A stretch of DNA of 64,000 nt from Triglochin maritima (lineage: Eukaryota; Streptophyta; Magnoliopsida; Alismatales; Juncaginaceae). This document shows positions 1-11,232 of the stretch, in pieces. The notes beneath the pieces were generated by a model. It did no database searches. It saw only the letters and a program-made list of their open reading frames with translations, and was not told where the DNA came from. Position 1 is the stretch's first letter, and every line of letters starts with the position of its first letter. Location: assembly GCA_963682175.1 (NCBI GenBank), contig OY821784.1, positions 28,129,621-28,193,620 of the forward strand. The letters are read 5' to 3'. The translations under genes were made by a program, and so were the position numbers.

Positions 1-815
1 GAAAAAACAAAATGCTCGTATGGAATTGACCATATTACGCTACCTTTGTGTTCTAACAAAATTCATATGGTTTCAAAGTACTCTAGCTACTTTTTTATAA
101 GTAAATAAAGTTAAATACATACTTAAATTAATAAGATTAATGAAAACATTTCTATAACTTACTTATAGCCGTAATTAAAATAAAATGGCTTGGTTTCATT
201 AGAATGTAACTAATAAGGTAGACACACTATAAATCCATAAATAAAGCAAATTATGTTAACAATTGCAGCAAGAACTGTCGGCAGCAACCAACAAGGCAAC
301 TGTAGGAGGTGGGTGTTTAGGATGAGGAATGGGTGTTTTGTTTGGATGTGGGAGAAAAAGTGAGGTCCTTGTTATTATTACGGTTTGTGTTGATTGGATA
401 ATTATATTCAGCAATAAGGAAAATAAGTCACCTAATTTTTTTCCCCAGATTTGGGAGTGAACTATATTAATTGGGAAATTTACTGTTTTTCTCCCTGAAC
501 TTATGGAATTTTTGATTAGTACGAAAACTTTAGTAGAATTACGCTTAGACCCCTATACCCCCTTCCCCACCTAAATTGTAGACTTTTGAGCTATAGTTTT
601 ATTATCATGTTGTTTTAATGATTCTCTAGTCATGTTTATGTGTATTGCTTTGTAATTCGTTGTTGTCTTAGTGAAACTTATGATCTTATGAGATATGATT
701 GCATGTACTGGTTGTATGACCCGTACTTTTTGGTAAACTGTGTTTACCCCTTGTCTATAATAATACGTGAGAGGTTCGTGGAACAAGTTGTTTACCCGTG
801 TCGTGATGAATAGTC
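1..815. repeat. Duplicated block R1, left part
   Basis: This AT-rich non-coding stretch matches 22437-23280 almost base for base (for example the start, the stretch around 300-370 and the one around 700-810). The match resumes after Copia-1 at 8869, so R1 is one block split by the retrotransposon and R2 is its uninterrupted copy. No open frame of note lies in it. The block begins before the window. Confidence 0.9.
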
Positions 816-820
816 GTTGG
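816..820. other. Copia-1 target-site duplication, left copy
   Basis: GTTGG lies directly before the 5' LTR and again at 8864-8868 directly after the 3' LTR. The uninterrupted copy R2 reads straight across this point (near 23288) with the related word GTGGG, which confirms the insertion site. Confidence 0.9.
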
Positions 821-1204
821 TATTGGATTAATCTAAGGATTAAGATGATGTTTGCCCAAAGCACTGACACGTGGCGCACTCTCATTGGTTGCGCATTAGG
901 GTTTTGGGTGGGGCCATCTATATAAGGAGGGGAGCCTCCCATTGGATGGACTAATTCTTGTGTGCAAACCCTAGCCCCACCAAACCCTAGCCGCCACCTC
1001 TCCCTCTCTCTCCCATTCGTCCCTCCACATCCACCAAGCTAATCCGTAGACTCTTGGGTTGTGGACACGTGCTTCTTCTCCAAGAGAGTAGGAGACCGAC
1101 CGGTGAGAAGGATTCCGTAAGGTGACCTCCGATCTTCCTTCCGCTGCCACAGGTTCTCTCCAAGAAAGGTACTCCTGAACCTGTAGAATCGTTATTTGCC
1201 TACA
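821..1204 (+). repeat. Copia-1 5' LTR
   Basis: Identical in length to the 3' LTR at 8480-8863. It begins TATTGG and ends CCTACA, so the usual opening TG is TA in both copies. A TATA box (TATATAAG, 919-926) sits about 100 bp in, followed by a pyrimidine-rich stretch that probably begins the transcript. The U3 is therefore very short. Confidence 0.93.
919..926 (+). promoter_or_regulatory. TATA box of the Copia-1 5' LTR
   Basis: TATATAAG follows a GGGTGGGGCC stretch and precedes CT-rich DNA, as in plant retrotransposon LTR promoters. The same box lies at about 8578-8585 in the 3' LTR. Confidence 0.7.
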
Positions 1205-1205
1205 T

Positions 1206-1217
1206 TGGTACCAGAGC
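1206..1217 (+). other. Copia-1 primer binding site (initiator tRNA-Met)
   Basis: TGGTACCAGAGC starts one base after the LTR and matches the plant copia primer site TGGTATCAGAGC with one change. It primes minus-strand DNA synthesis. Confidence 0.88.
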
Positions 1218-3669
1218 CATCTCGGTTACCTTCGAATCCTCACCATGCTTGACGAATTTTTGTTTCATGATAATCTGATTTGAGATAAAAACAAAATATT
1301 CGGTGGTTATGTTTTTGGAGAAAGAAAGAAAACAGAAAATCAACATTGCTTATTTACATGATGCGCATGTTATATATGTTGATTGTTCATGATTTTTTTT
1401 CTTTCAAATTCGTTTTCATATTCTGGAAATGAAAACTCAGAGGTTTTTGATCTTTAAATGAAATAATATGATCATTCATTTAGAGATATAAGTGGTGCAT
1501 GTTTGCTGATATCTTTCTAACATGCAATTAGGGTTTAGACTAGTTTCTACATGTTGCGCATGTTATGGTTCATTATAGCATGCATCTAGGGTTAGATTTT
1601 GCTCCTCCATTCTTGCACATATGTGCATGGTTTAAGATGGATTTTTCCTGATTTTATTTCGAGTCAATATGATATGTTGCTCTCCTATCATTGCACATAC
1701 GTAGATGTGACCAGAATTCTGTTTTTTCTGTGCTGTTACCTCTATTCTTTGTGCATGTATTAAATAAAATCAGAAATTATTTTCCATGTTGATTCTTCTA
1801 AATCATGCACATGTATACAAGAAATAAGATGTCTATTTTTCCTGATTTTTACGAATTAGGGTTAGATATTATTTATTCTAATCTTTGAGCATGTATACAT
1901 GAATATTGAGTTACCATATTGTATATTTCGTTTTTTTTGAATGAGAGCATTCATTTCATATGAAATATTTCCTTTATGATTGAATGCACATATATGTTAA
2001 TCTCATTAAGGATATTTCGGATTTCTTTTGGAATAATTGCATGCATTTCATTTGAAATATTTCCTTTATGATTGAATGCACATATATGTTAATCTCATTA
2101 AGGATATTTCGGATTTCTTTTGGGATGATTGCATGCATTTCATTTGAAATATTTCCTTTTCATCAAATGTGCATATATGTGATGCCATCCACCAAAGAAT
2201 TTCGAATTTTTCTTTCCATTACAAGTAGCATAATTATTGTTGATTGCAAGCTTATATTGATTATGGAAAGATTGGCTAATTCTGAAATTTTTGGAAAGAT
2301 ATTATAGGCTGGAATTTTATTGCCTTAAAAATATGTTTGGATGCTTTCCTTTGATGCAAAAATATGTGTTTCTATCCACCAAAGAATTTCGAATTTTCCT
2401 TTCCATTACAAGTAGCATAATTATTATTGATTGCATGCTTATATTGATTATGGAAAGATTGGCTAATTCTGAAATTTTTGGAAAGATATTATAGGCTGGA
2501 ATTTTATTGCCTTAAAAATATGTTTGGATGCTTTCCTTTGATGCAAAAATATGTGTTTCTATCCATCAAAGAATTTCGAATTTTTCTTTCCATTACAAGT
2601 AGCATAATTATTATTGATTGCATGCTTATATTGATTATGGAAAGATTGGCAAATTCTGAAATTTTTGGAGAGATATTATGGGCGGGAATTTGATTGCCTT
2701 AAAAATATGTTTGGATGCTTTCCTTTGGATTCTCCACCATATAATTTCGGATTTTTCTTTCCTAATCAAAGTAGGATAATTTTGTGCTATCATGATTATA
2801 TTGATTATGGAAAGAAGAAAAAAATATTCTGTTTTGAGAAATTATTGTGGAGATTGGAAACGTTTTTTTAGCATATTTTCATGCACCATATATGCATCAT
2901 TTCCTAATACATTACTTCCTTATTAGTGGTGTGCATTTTATGGTATTATATTTTTTTCATGCGTCGGATTGTGCTAACGTGTGGAAAGGTTATGCTTGTA
3001 TGGAAAGTATGGTGTGAATGGATGCTGATTTTATTTACTGCCTTATTGAGAGTTGAGCGTAATTTAATTCATTCATTTCCATTTGCAATAGATATCGCAA
3101 TGGACTGTAATATTTATGGGCTGTAATATTTATGGACTGTAATAATTATGGACTGTGGACTGTTTATTGCCCTGAGGAGATGAGGGGCTCCTTTATTTTT
3201 ATTATTGCGATATTATTGCTATAAGACTCATGCAGGTTCCCGTCGACGAGGCTAAATCCCTAATGGGGATCATTAGCTCGATATGGAAGTAATGTAGTAA
3301 TCATATTTGTGTGATGTTTATTGTTTTTTTTGGAAACCGTTTTTGGGAACTCGCATGCCTATTGGGAGTTGCAAGGTTGAAGTGTTTTGTGTAAACCACC
3401 TTGCAACCGGCGGCAATTTTTTTTTTTGCTGATTTACCATGATTTGAAACGTTTTTTTGGGTCATTAAATCATTATGGAGCTCAATATCTAGATTAGTAA
3501 AATGGCTTTATTAACTATTGCATGAGGATTTGATCGAATGCTTTATGTTTTCTTTTGGTCTGAATGCTATAGCTATTAAGTCAGTTTATTCTTTATGATT
3601 ATTGTAGCTCGTTATATTTTATGCTAGAACTCATGTATCGCTATGTATTTTGATTGTCCTAGATTCTTT
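1218..3669 (+). other. Copia-1 untranslated leader
   Basis: About 2.45 kb of AT-rich DNA between PBS and gag, unusually long for a copia element. No conserved protein is seen; the short open frames here come from tandem repeats. Many short ATG-containing words (GCATG, TGCACAT) recur. It could hold packaging or translation-control sequences, but nothing specific is recognisable. Confidence 0.75.
1962..2815 (+). repeat. Two tandem repeat sets in the Copia-1 leader (about 87 bp and 187 bp)
   Basis: An approximately 87-bp unit containing CTCATTAAGGATATTTCGGA occurs twice (about 1962-2135). It is followed by a 187-bp unit whose word ATGGAAAGATTGG starts at 2263, 2450 and 2637, with a decayed fourth start at 2807. 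Units 1 to 3 are nearly identical, so the expansion is recent. The repeats give three overlapping look-alike small ORFs that are not genes. Confidence 0.88.
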
Positions 3670-4167
3670 ATGGCTGCTTCCAAAAGCATCGTCGCTGATC
3701 TGACTCGAGGAGATAAACTCAATGAAAGAATTTACGATCTATGGTATCGTAAAATTGAGTATCTCTTAGAGGATCATGACATGTTAGAAAACATAAACCA
3801 ATCTATGTCTCCCCCCGAGGAGGGGAATACTGCGCAACATCGCAGAAACTTGGATGTTTATAATGCATGGAAAAAGAAAGACCGAATTGTTCGAATCACA
3901 ATTCTAAGTTCAATGAGGGACGATCTGTTACTGCGATTCGAAAAGTTTCGAACTGCAAAGGCCTTGTGGGAAGCTGTGAAGTTTCAGTACGGAGTGACCT
4001 CCGTCACAAGGGCCCGTCAGCTTGGGTTTATGTTTGATGAGTATAAAATACGCCAGGGTCACACAATGAGGCAGCATATTACCGCAATGTCAAACATGAT
4101 TAGCGAGCTGAGTGCTGCCGGTCGTGCTAAGACCGATGAGGAGCAAGTGTCTGCTCTCATCAGATGA
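3670..4167 (+). pseudogene. gag: Copia-1 gag (capsid part), ended by a premature stop
   Basis: Encodes the N-terminal Gag region of a copia polyprotein, with the typical Gag motifs (LWYRKIEYLL, FEKFRTAKALWEAVKFQYG, a QHITAMSNMISEL helix). I place the start at ATG 3670 (MAASKSIV), nine codons inside the longest frame, because copia Gags start this way. A TGA at 4165 replaces what is probably an arginine codon (CGA to TGA); the frame continues unbroken beyond it as [12 protein letters not shown]. Capsid builds the virus-like particle in the cytoplasm. Read-through or a corrected transcript would be needed for a full polyprotein. Confidence 0.9.
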
Positions 4168-6594
4168 TTGCCTTCGAAGAGTTGGGAGCATATGAAGGTC
4201 CATCTGACTCATGCTGATGACATCAGGACATTTGACCAGGCCGCAAAACACCTAGAGCATGAGGAGGACCGCATGCTTGCGGAAGCCCCTCTAACTGAAG
4301 TGTTTGCTGCTGAAGCTGGCGCTCCTCGGAGGAGTGCAGGTTTTAAGCGCAAAAGAGATAGAGCTCGGGGTTTTAAAGGCAAGAAGGGTGCAAATGCAAG
4401 AAAAACAGAAAACAAAGCTGGAAAGAAACGACCTCGAGGATCCAGGGGTGGGAATGATAAGTCTAATGTGACTTGTTTTAACTGCCGAAATACTGGACAT
4501 TTTGCTCGTGAGTGCACTGAGCAAAAGGTAATTACTGTGTGTAATCCCTCGAATTGTAACGTGACTAGTTCTGTGATGCTCACTGATCATTCTCCTATGT
4601 GGATTGTGGATTCAGGTGCCACGGACCACGTAGCAAAGGATCGTTCTGCCTTCGTGGAATATCGCCGTGTTCCAAGTGGGAGGCGAATAAACATGGCAAA
4701 CAACACTAGCATTGAAGTTCTTGGAGTTGGCACATGCAAAGTAGCTTTGCGAAGTGGCCGGACCCTATTACTTCACGACGTGTTGTATGCACCAGCTATA
4801 CGGCGAAATATTATTTCTGTTGTTGTCTTGATGAGACATGGTTTTAAAGTTGTTTTTGAGAACAATGATATGGGTTTATACCTTTCTAACATTTATTATG
4901 GACGTGCTTTTCTTTCTGACGGTTTTATTGTGTTGGACGCAATTTATGATTTCAATCATAACGCTAGTGCCTTTATGAGCCAAAGTTCCATGAATAATGA
5001 TTCAGTTATGTGGCATGCTAGACTAGGTCACATTGGTGTTGACTGGATGAACAGGTTGGCAAAGGAGGGGGTATTAGGAGAATGCTCCAAATTTGAATTG
5101 CCGACCTGTGAATCTTGTCTAGCTGGAAAGGCAACTAGAAAACCGTTCGGAAAAGCCATTAGAGCTACTTCTCCTTTAGAACTAATTCACTCAGATATTT
5201 GTGGACCTTTGAATGTGCGTACTAGACATGGACAAAGTTACTTCATCACATTCATTGATGACTTCACTAGATATGGTCATATTTATCTTATTTCTCACAA
5301 GTCAGAAGCTCTAGAATGTTTTAAGAAATTCATGAGCTTAGTTGAGAATCAGTTGGATAATAAGATAAAAACTCTTAGAACGGATAGAGGTGGTGAGTAT
5401 CTCTCCATAATGTTCAAGGAGTTATGTGATGAAAAGAGGATATCTAGACAACTCACTATGCATTATACTCCTCAGCAAAATGGTGTCGCCGAGAGAAGGA
5501 ATAGAACGTTGCTAGACATGGTTAGATCCATGATGGCGCATGCAAGCTTACCAATTTCGTTTTGGGGAGATGCTCTAATGACTGCTGCCTATATCCTCAA
5601 TAGAGTTCCAAAAAAATCGGTTCCCTCAACTCCATATGAGTTATGGACAGGACGGAAGCCTAATTTTAGTCTGCTGCGTCCTTGGGGATGTGCGGCATAC
5701 ATTCATTCTACTAGTCACCGATATGGAAAACTAGGACCTAGAGGGAAAAAGTGTATCTTTGTAAAATACAGTGATTTCTCCAAAGGTTATGTTTTTATCG
5801 GGGTAGACGAGAATGAAAGAAGGACGGAACTGGAGTCTAGGGATGCCACATTCTTGGAAAATGATTTTCCAACCCTTGCTGGAGCTATCAAAGAGTCAGT
5901 GGACTTCTTTGAACGACAAGATGAGGACATTGCCACTCCACGGGATCATGATCTGGAAGTTGAACATGAGGTTCCACCAGTCGATCCTAGTGGGAGCAGC
6001 AATGCTGAGGATCCGATAGCTCTCACGGAGGATGAGCCATCAGATATCCATTGGCGTCGAAGCAAACGCGGGTTCATTCCTCGTAGGCGGTTTCGCTTAG
6101 AGGAAGAGGCCCTCATGATAGCTCAAGAAGAAATTGATTATGAATCATCCGGGATGACAGTAATCGATGAGCAAGAACTGGAGACCTTGAAAGAGGCTTT
6201 GGAAGGTCCAAATGCTAAAGAGTGGTTAGAAGCTATAAAGGAAGAGTTGGAGTCAATGAAAGTTAATCGAGTCTGGGACTTGGTCGACTTACCGCCGAAC
6301 CGAAAGGCCATTGGGGCCAAGTGGATCCTCAAGATTAAGAGGAAGGCGGATGGATCTATTGATAGATTCAAGGCTAGACTGGTAGCTAAAGGCTACACAC
6401 AAAGAGAAGGCGTGGATTTTGAGGAAACCTTTTCACCCGTGGTTAGGTTTGCCTCCATCCGCCTTCTACTAGCTATTGTAGCTCAGATGGACTTAGAGTT
6501 TTACCAAATGGATGTAAAGACTGCTTTTCTCAATGGAGAACTTGAGGAGAAGATCTATATGGATCAACAACAAGGTTTTGAAGTCAAAGGATAG
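4168..6594 (+). pseudogene. pol: Copia-1 Gag C-terminus, protease, integrase, RT N-terminus
   Basis: The same frame as gag continues for 808 codons. In order: a CCHC zinc knuckle ([14 protein letters not shown], about residues 102-115 of this part), the aspartic protease motif [10 protein letters not shown], the GAG-pre-integrase zinc region (MWHARLGH ... CESCLAGK), the integrase core with its acidic residues in [17 protein letters not shown] and [12 protein letters not shown], a GKKCIFV/GYVFIG region, and the start of reverse transcriptase ([30 protein letters not shown]). All catalytic residues I can check are present. A TAG at 6592 ends the frame, probably from CAG (glutamine). Confidence 0.93.
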
Positions 6595-7219
6595 GAGCGC
6601 AAAGTGTGCAAGCTCAATAAGTCCTTATATGGCTTAAAACAAGCGTCTAGACAGTGGAACATTCACTTCCATCAAGCTATATCAGAGAATGTGTTCTCTA
6701 TGCTTGAGGAAGATCACTGTGTGTACGTTAAGAGATCCAATGGTAAATTTGTCATTCTGACCTTGTATGTTGATGACATACTCATGGCTGGCAATAGCAA
6801 AGAATTTCTGAAATCCACTAAAGAGTGGTTGTCCTCCACGTTTGATATGAAGGACATGGGTGAAGCTAGCTACGTCCTTGGTGTCAAGATAGTTAGAAAT
6901 AGGTCCAAGAGACTTCTGGGATTGTCTCAAGAGACTTACGTTAACAACATCTTGAAGAAATACCATATGAACAAATGCAAACCAATCGACACTCCTGTTG
7001 AGAAGGGTTTGCACTTAAGCCTTGATAAGCATCCTGAGACTCCTGAAGAGAAGGCCAAAATGGACAAGGTTCCACTTTGTGAAGGACATTATAGCGAGAA
7101 AGGAAGTTGAGTTGAGACATGTGTGTACAAGTCTTATGGTAGCTGACCCTCTAACCAAGGCTATAGCTAAGGACTCGTTTGTGTGTCATGTGAAGTCCTT
7201 TGGCTTACGCAGACTTTGA
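6595..7219 (+). pseudogene. pol: Copia-1 RT C-terminus and RNase H remnant
   Basis: Continues in frame after the TAG with KVCKLNKSLYGLKQASRQWN and the RT active site YVDDILMAG, then KKYHMNKCKPIDTPVEKG. At about 7070 the protein jumps, with a frame change, from MDKVP directly to HFVKDIIARKEVELRHV ... MVADPLTKAI, which is the extreme C-terminus of copia RNase H. Most of the RNase H domain is therefore deleted. Without it the RNA template cannot be removed, so the element is not autonomous. Confidence 0.9.
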
Positions 7220-8233
7220 TGTATTGGCATGTCTAACTTCCTTTTATGAGTGATTGTGTTGTTTCCTTTCGACTGTATCTGTTTGCTTGATATAGTCGTT
7301 CTAGCATAAAATATTATTCTGTCAATAGGCTGAAGAATGCTTACTCACACGAGCATTCGCCTCTGGCACTTTTGATAGCGAGCAGAGATGAGACTGATCA
7401 TGAAGAGATCTTGTATGATAGATCCACAGTAGTTCGTGATAGGACAGTCGCCTTGATTAGGAATCAAGATGAGATCCTCTATGTTGGTTAGGATTGACAT
7501 GAATGTTCCCACGATTCATGTGACCTATAGAAGCCAAGTGCGAGCATCACATGTGGCGCCAGGTAACACCTGTATGGTGTTAAGGCGACAATGATGAAGC
7601 TCGGGTCAGGCGCAGAGGGGGTGCGACTGGACTAAGACTTGTATGGTGTTGAGAGACAGACATACTGTTGTGTGCAGTATGATCCACCATAGCATGTTTG
7701 TCATACAACATGTGCTGAGCGACCATTTGGAAGTGAAAGGATGGATCCCTGCTCCTTCACTGTGTGAGTCCAAGACTTGATTGTCATTTAGTTGCCCTCA
7801 GTGACCTTCGACGACACCATAAAGCAAAGAGTTGATGTGGCTACTTTGGGATGTTATCTACGACCATGAGAGATTCGGTCTAAAGAGGCATCTTCGGGAA
7901 AGGAGTCAACTCTGAGTGTAATGGTGGTCTGGGGCGAAGGGAAAGGTTTGACTCGACTGCACTAAAAGTATTTGTTGGGCCCAACTGTATTGGATACAGT
8001 AGCAAGTACCTTGAGGACAAGAAGGTATTCTCTCCGAGGGATCGAGATACCGTTTATGTCAAGTGAGTTTCTGAGTAAACCTGGGGAACAGTGATGTGCA
8101 TTTGACTGCTTAATTGTTATTTTTGTGAGGATGTTGTCATTCTGGCCTTCTAGTAAGGTTTCTTGTTTGAGACTCCTAAATTGCAGGTGCATCACCGGTC
8201 GCACGACCCATTTGTCTGTATGATCGGAAGAGT
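7220..8233 (+). other. Copia-1 3' untranslated region
   Basis: About 1 kb between the RNase H remnant and the hairpin series. No coding similarity is visible on either strand. Confidence 0.6.
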
Positions 8234-8433
8234 ACATGTGTCGGGGACACATATGGTCTTGTATCAGGGATACATGATCAGAGACTTGCGTATTGTGGAT
8301 GCATTCTTGGAATAGAGAAATAGTTGTATATATCAGGGATGTATACATATGTGTCAGGGACACATGAAGAGGTGACACATTGCCATCTTATGATTGTATG
8401 TATCGGGGATATATACGTATATGTCAGGGACAC
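8234..8433 (+). repeat. Series of six short hairpins with an RGG loop in the Copia-1 3' UTR
   Basis: Six near-perfect palindromes follow each other, all with loop AGG or GGG between pairing arms: 8234-8252 (ATGTGTC/GACACAT), 8261-8273 (GTATC/GATAC), 8324-8346 (TATATATC/GATGTATA), 8348-8364 (ATGTGTC/GACACAT), 8395-8414 (GTATC/GATATAT) and 8417-8433. Arm sequences differ but stay paired, including one G-U pair, while the loop is constant. That pattern points to RNA structure. The role is unknown. Confidence 0.75.
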
Positions 8434-8469
8434 AAAAGAAGATGACGTGTTGTTGACGTGCTATTGTGC

Positions 8470-8479
8470 AAGTGGGAGA
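8470..8479 (+). other. Copia-1 polypurine tract
   Basis: AAGTGGGAGA directly precedes the 3' LTR. It is the standard plant copia plus-strand primer. Confidence 0.88.
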
Positions 8480-8863
8480 TATTGGATTAATCTAAGGATT
8501 AAGATGATGTTTGCCCAAATCACTGACACGTGGCGCACTCTCATTGGTTGCGCATTAGGGTTTTGGGTGGGGCCATCTATATAAGGAGGGGAGCCTCCCA
8601 TTGGATGGACTAATTCTTGTGTGCAAACCCTAGCCCCACCAAACCCTAGCTGCCACCTCTCCATCTCTCTCCCATTCGTCCCTCCACATCCACCAAGCTA
8701 ATCCGTAGACTCTTGGGTTGTGGACACGTGCTTCTTCTCCAAGAGAGTAGGAGACCGACAGGTGAGAAGGATTCCGTCAGGTGACCTCCGATCTTCCTTC
8801 CGCTGCCACAGGTTCTCTCCAAGAAAGGTACTCCTGAACCTGTAGAATCGTTATTTGCTTACA
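8480..8863 (+). repeat. Copia-1 3' LTR
   Basis: 384 bp, matching the 5' LTR with six differences counted by eye. It begins TATTGG and ends CTTACA, and is followed by the second GTTGG duplication (8864-8868). Confidence 0.93.
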
Positions 8864-10201
8864 GTTGGAGTAGGGCTCGTGGACTCGAGCGTGTGGTGGT
8901 AATGGGATGACGTATTATGCACGTATGACTATTGTTAGGGCTTTCCCCTGCATTGTGGCGATCCGGAAGGGTTCACCCACGTTGTGACGAGTGACCGTTT
9001 GGGAGCTTTGCTCACAAACTCGAGCATATGGTCGGATTTCCAGAGCCAGATGCGGAACTGGTCAGCTCAGCTGCGTTCTGACGAGTGACCGCTGGATCTG
9101 GGCTCACGGGCTCGGACGTGTTGTTGGAGTAGGGTGTTGCATTGTGGATTTGATGTGTGGTTTGGTTGAGGTGCACGCTCGACGTTGTCGGGACGCATGA
9201 TCGCCTTGAGACACGAGACCAGTGTGAGCAGTATGGTCGACGTGGTCTAGTATAGTTTCGGGTTGGTGTGGTGTAAAGAGTCGCGGGATGCGGTAGGCGG
9301 TTGGAGGCGACTTGAGTTTGGGACGCGAGGACTAGATTGTGAGCTGATTTGATGTATTCCTTCATATCTTAGTATTGATGTAGCAGGATTTCAGCTCATG
9401 TTGTATTCCCTTACACTTGTACCCTGATATTGTCGTTATGTTTTAATTGAGGTATCGTCTTAACTATTTTTGTTAATGTCATTTTTTCGTTTGTTTATAG
9501 TTTATTATTGACTATTGTGTCCCGAGTGTCGATTATGAGTGTTACATTTTCAAACTAAGCATTTCAAATATCTTATACGAATGGCAAATTTTTATACGAG
9601 AACTATTCTTTGTTTCTCTTTTTTCTTCCTTTTATTTACCCAAATAATAAAAACCCAAATTTCTGTTCATTTCTCTACTTGTGTAGTTTTCCCTGTGCAC
9701 CACGAGTGATTCCATAAAAAAATACTTTGATGTACTTAATATTTAATGCTTCTAAACGATAAATCCCAAAGCACGTTTCTTACATATATCTTTTGATATG
9801 GTTTCTGCTCAAAAAATGTTGTACCGACACACATCCTAATTAACTTTTAAAATATATATGTACTGGTTCCATGTCATCTGCAGTTGTTTTAAAATGTATT
9901 CATATCTCTTATTGGTTCATTTGGTAATTTTATTGAAGAAACGAGTAAGTCAAGTCAAACCATGTTTTTTATTGCATTATTGTTTACTTTTGTGTAATCA
10001 AACTTATTAGATTTCCTCAATAAATGCATGATTTATTGCAAACTGAAATACTTGTTTGTCTCATACATCAAAACGTGAAATTTACCAACTTGACTATTTT
10101 AGTTGAAGGGGTCCTTGATCATGCGGTAACCAAGACTAGAGATTGAAGCTCAGCATCCACGTTTCTGTGTTTGAGATTTAAAATGGATGAGTGGAGTAGA
10201 T

Positions 10202-10244
<43 letters not shown>

Positions 10245-10663
10245 TTTCATACAATTTATACACCTTTATTGAAGTCAGAATATATGAACGCACATCATCT
10301 CTTTATAACTCTATTATAATAACCTACACGTAGAACTACCAACGGCTTAGTGCTTTGCACGACAGATTTTTCAAAGTAGATGGAAATGCATCACGATTAA
10401 CATACAAATGCACAATTTGTTGATGATTCATAATAAAACAATATCGAAACCCTAAGTTATGCTAGTGTCTGAATTAATTATGACTATGCTAAAAACTTGA
10501 TTTTAATTATTTTTCTGCAAATTCCTCAGATTAAATCACAATCTTAAGATCTTTTCTTGCCAACAAAGGAACACAAAATAACGTATTATATATATACATG
10601 GTCACAGAAATAAAACTAAAAATCAAAATATCTTCACACGTATTTAATTTAAGAGTGCCCTTC
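8864..10663. repeat. Duplicated block R1, right part
   Basis: Matches 23289-25008 with scattered substitutions and small indels. Within it, 8869-9550 is GC-richer and ends in a GAGTGTTACATTTTC context; this may be an old solo LTR of a gypsy element that predates the duplication, but I could not find matching ends. The open frames at 8991-9365 on both strands have no protein resemblance. The match to R2 stops at about 10663, where R2 meets the hAT remnant. Confidence 0.88.
10203..10243. repeat. (AT)n microsatellite
   Basis: About 20 AT units. The same place in R2 (about 24567-24580) has only six or so, so the repeat expanded or contracted after the duplication. Confidence 0.9.
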
Positions 10664-11160
10664 ATGCAAGAAGGTAAACAGTCACAAAAACACTTTACGA
10701 CGATCCCAACAGGTAAAAATCCAAACAAATAAATAAAAACAAAATACTTTCAATTATAATATTACCAAAGGCCTTGAAGTAGAAACTCAAATTTAAGAAG
10801 CCTTCTAAAAACATTTAATCCAGAAAAATACAAAAAAACGAAAAAAACATGCTGATGTGTTTTTTATATTATAAAAAAACGAAAATTTGTTTTACAAAAC
10901 AGAAATCGTCCTTTTTTATGTTATTATACAACCATATAGGACTACAACAATGTTTGTCAACTTGTCACCTCCTCGGTATGTGTTACATACGTTAATGAGG
11001 ATATCACTTAATAAAGTAAAATAATACGAAATCCATAAATAAATAAATTTGCGCAATCAAGAGCAGGATGAGGCGACTTATGGGATGGGTGTTTGGGTGT
11101 TGGAGAAAACTGTGAGGTCTTTTTCTCTATTCAGTTTAGTTTAGTGTTGTGAGTTTCTGA
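10664..11160. repeat. Diverged repeat continuing R1
   Basis: Resembles 21950-22840 at lower identity: shared words include GCAAGAAGGTAAA, the GACGATC..CAA..GGTAAAA stretch, ACAACAATGTTTGTC, and the GATGGGTGTTTGG..GTTGGAGAAAA stretch near 11080-11110. It suggests an older tandem duplication beneath the younger R1/R2 one. Confidence 0.65.
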
Positions 11161-11232
11161 TAAATATACTTTTTTAACCTCTTGCGCCCAATTTTCCTTA
11201 TGTATGTCCTTGAGGTTTAAGAAAGTATAATT

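Larger units (their letters stand above)
821..8863 (+). mobile_element. Copia-1: near-complete, defective Ty1/copia LTR retrotransposon
   Basis: The 8043-bp element has two 384-bp LTRs, a 5-bp TSD, a tRNA-Met primer binding site, a long leader, gag-pol in the order Gag, zinc knuckle, protease, integrase, reverse transcriptase, and a polypurine tract. That order (integrase before RT) defines Ty1/copia; the protein is Tnt1-like. I counted six differences between the LTRs (about 1.6%), so insertion is fairly recent. Coding is broken by two in-frame stops and by loss of most of RNase H, so this copy cannot move on its own. Confidence 0.95.

Noticed and set aside
2068..2871. Three similar small ORFs in a row
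   Set aside because: They are the 187-bp tandem repeat in a retrotransposon leader, with no protein features.
8991..9365. Open frames on both strands, echoed at 23358-23645
   Set aside because: The R2 copy carries frame changes and no family resemblance; GC-rich LTR-like DNA explains them.
8864..9550. Solo gypsy LTR inside R1 and R2
   Set aside because: Composition and some words look LTR-like, but no matching TG/CA ends with a target duplication could be found.
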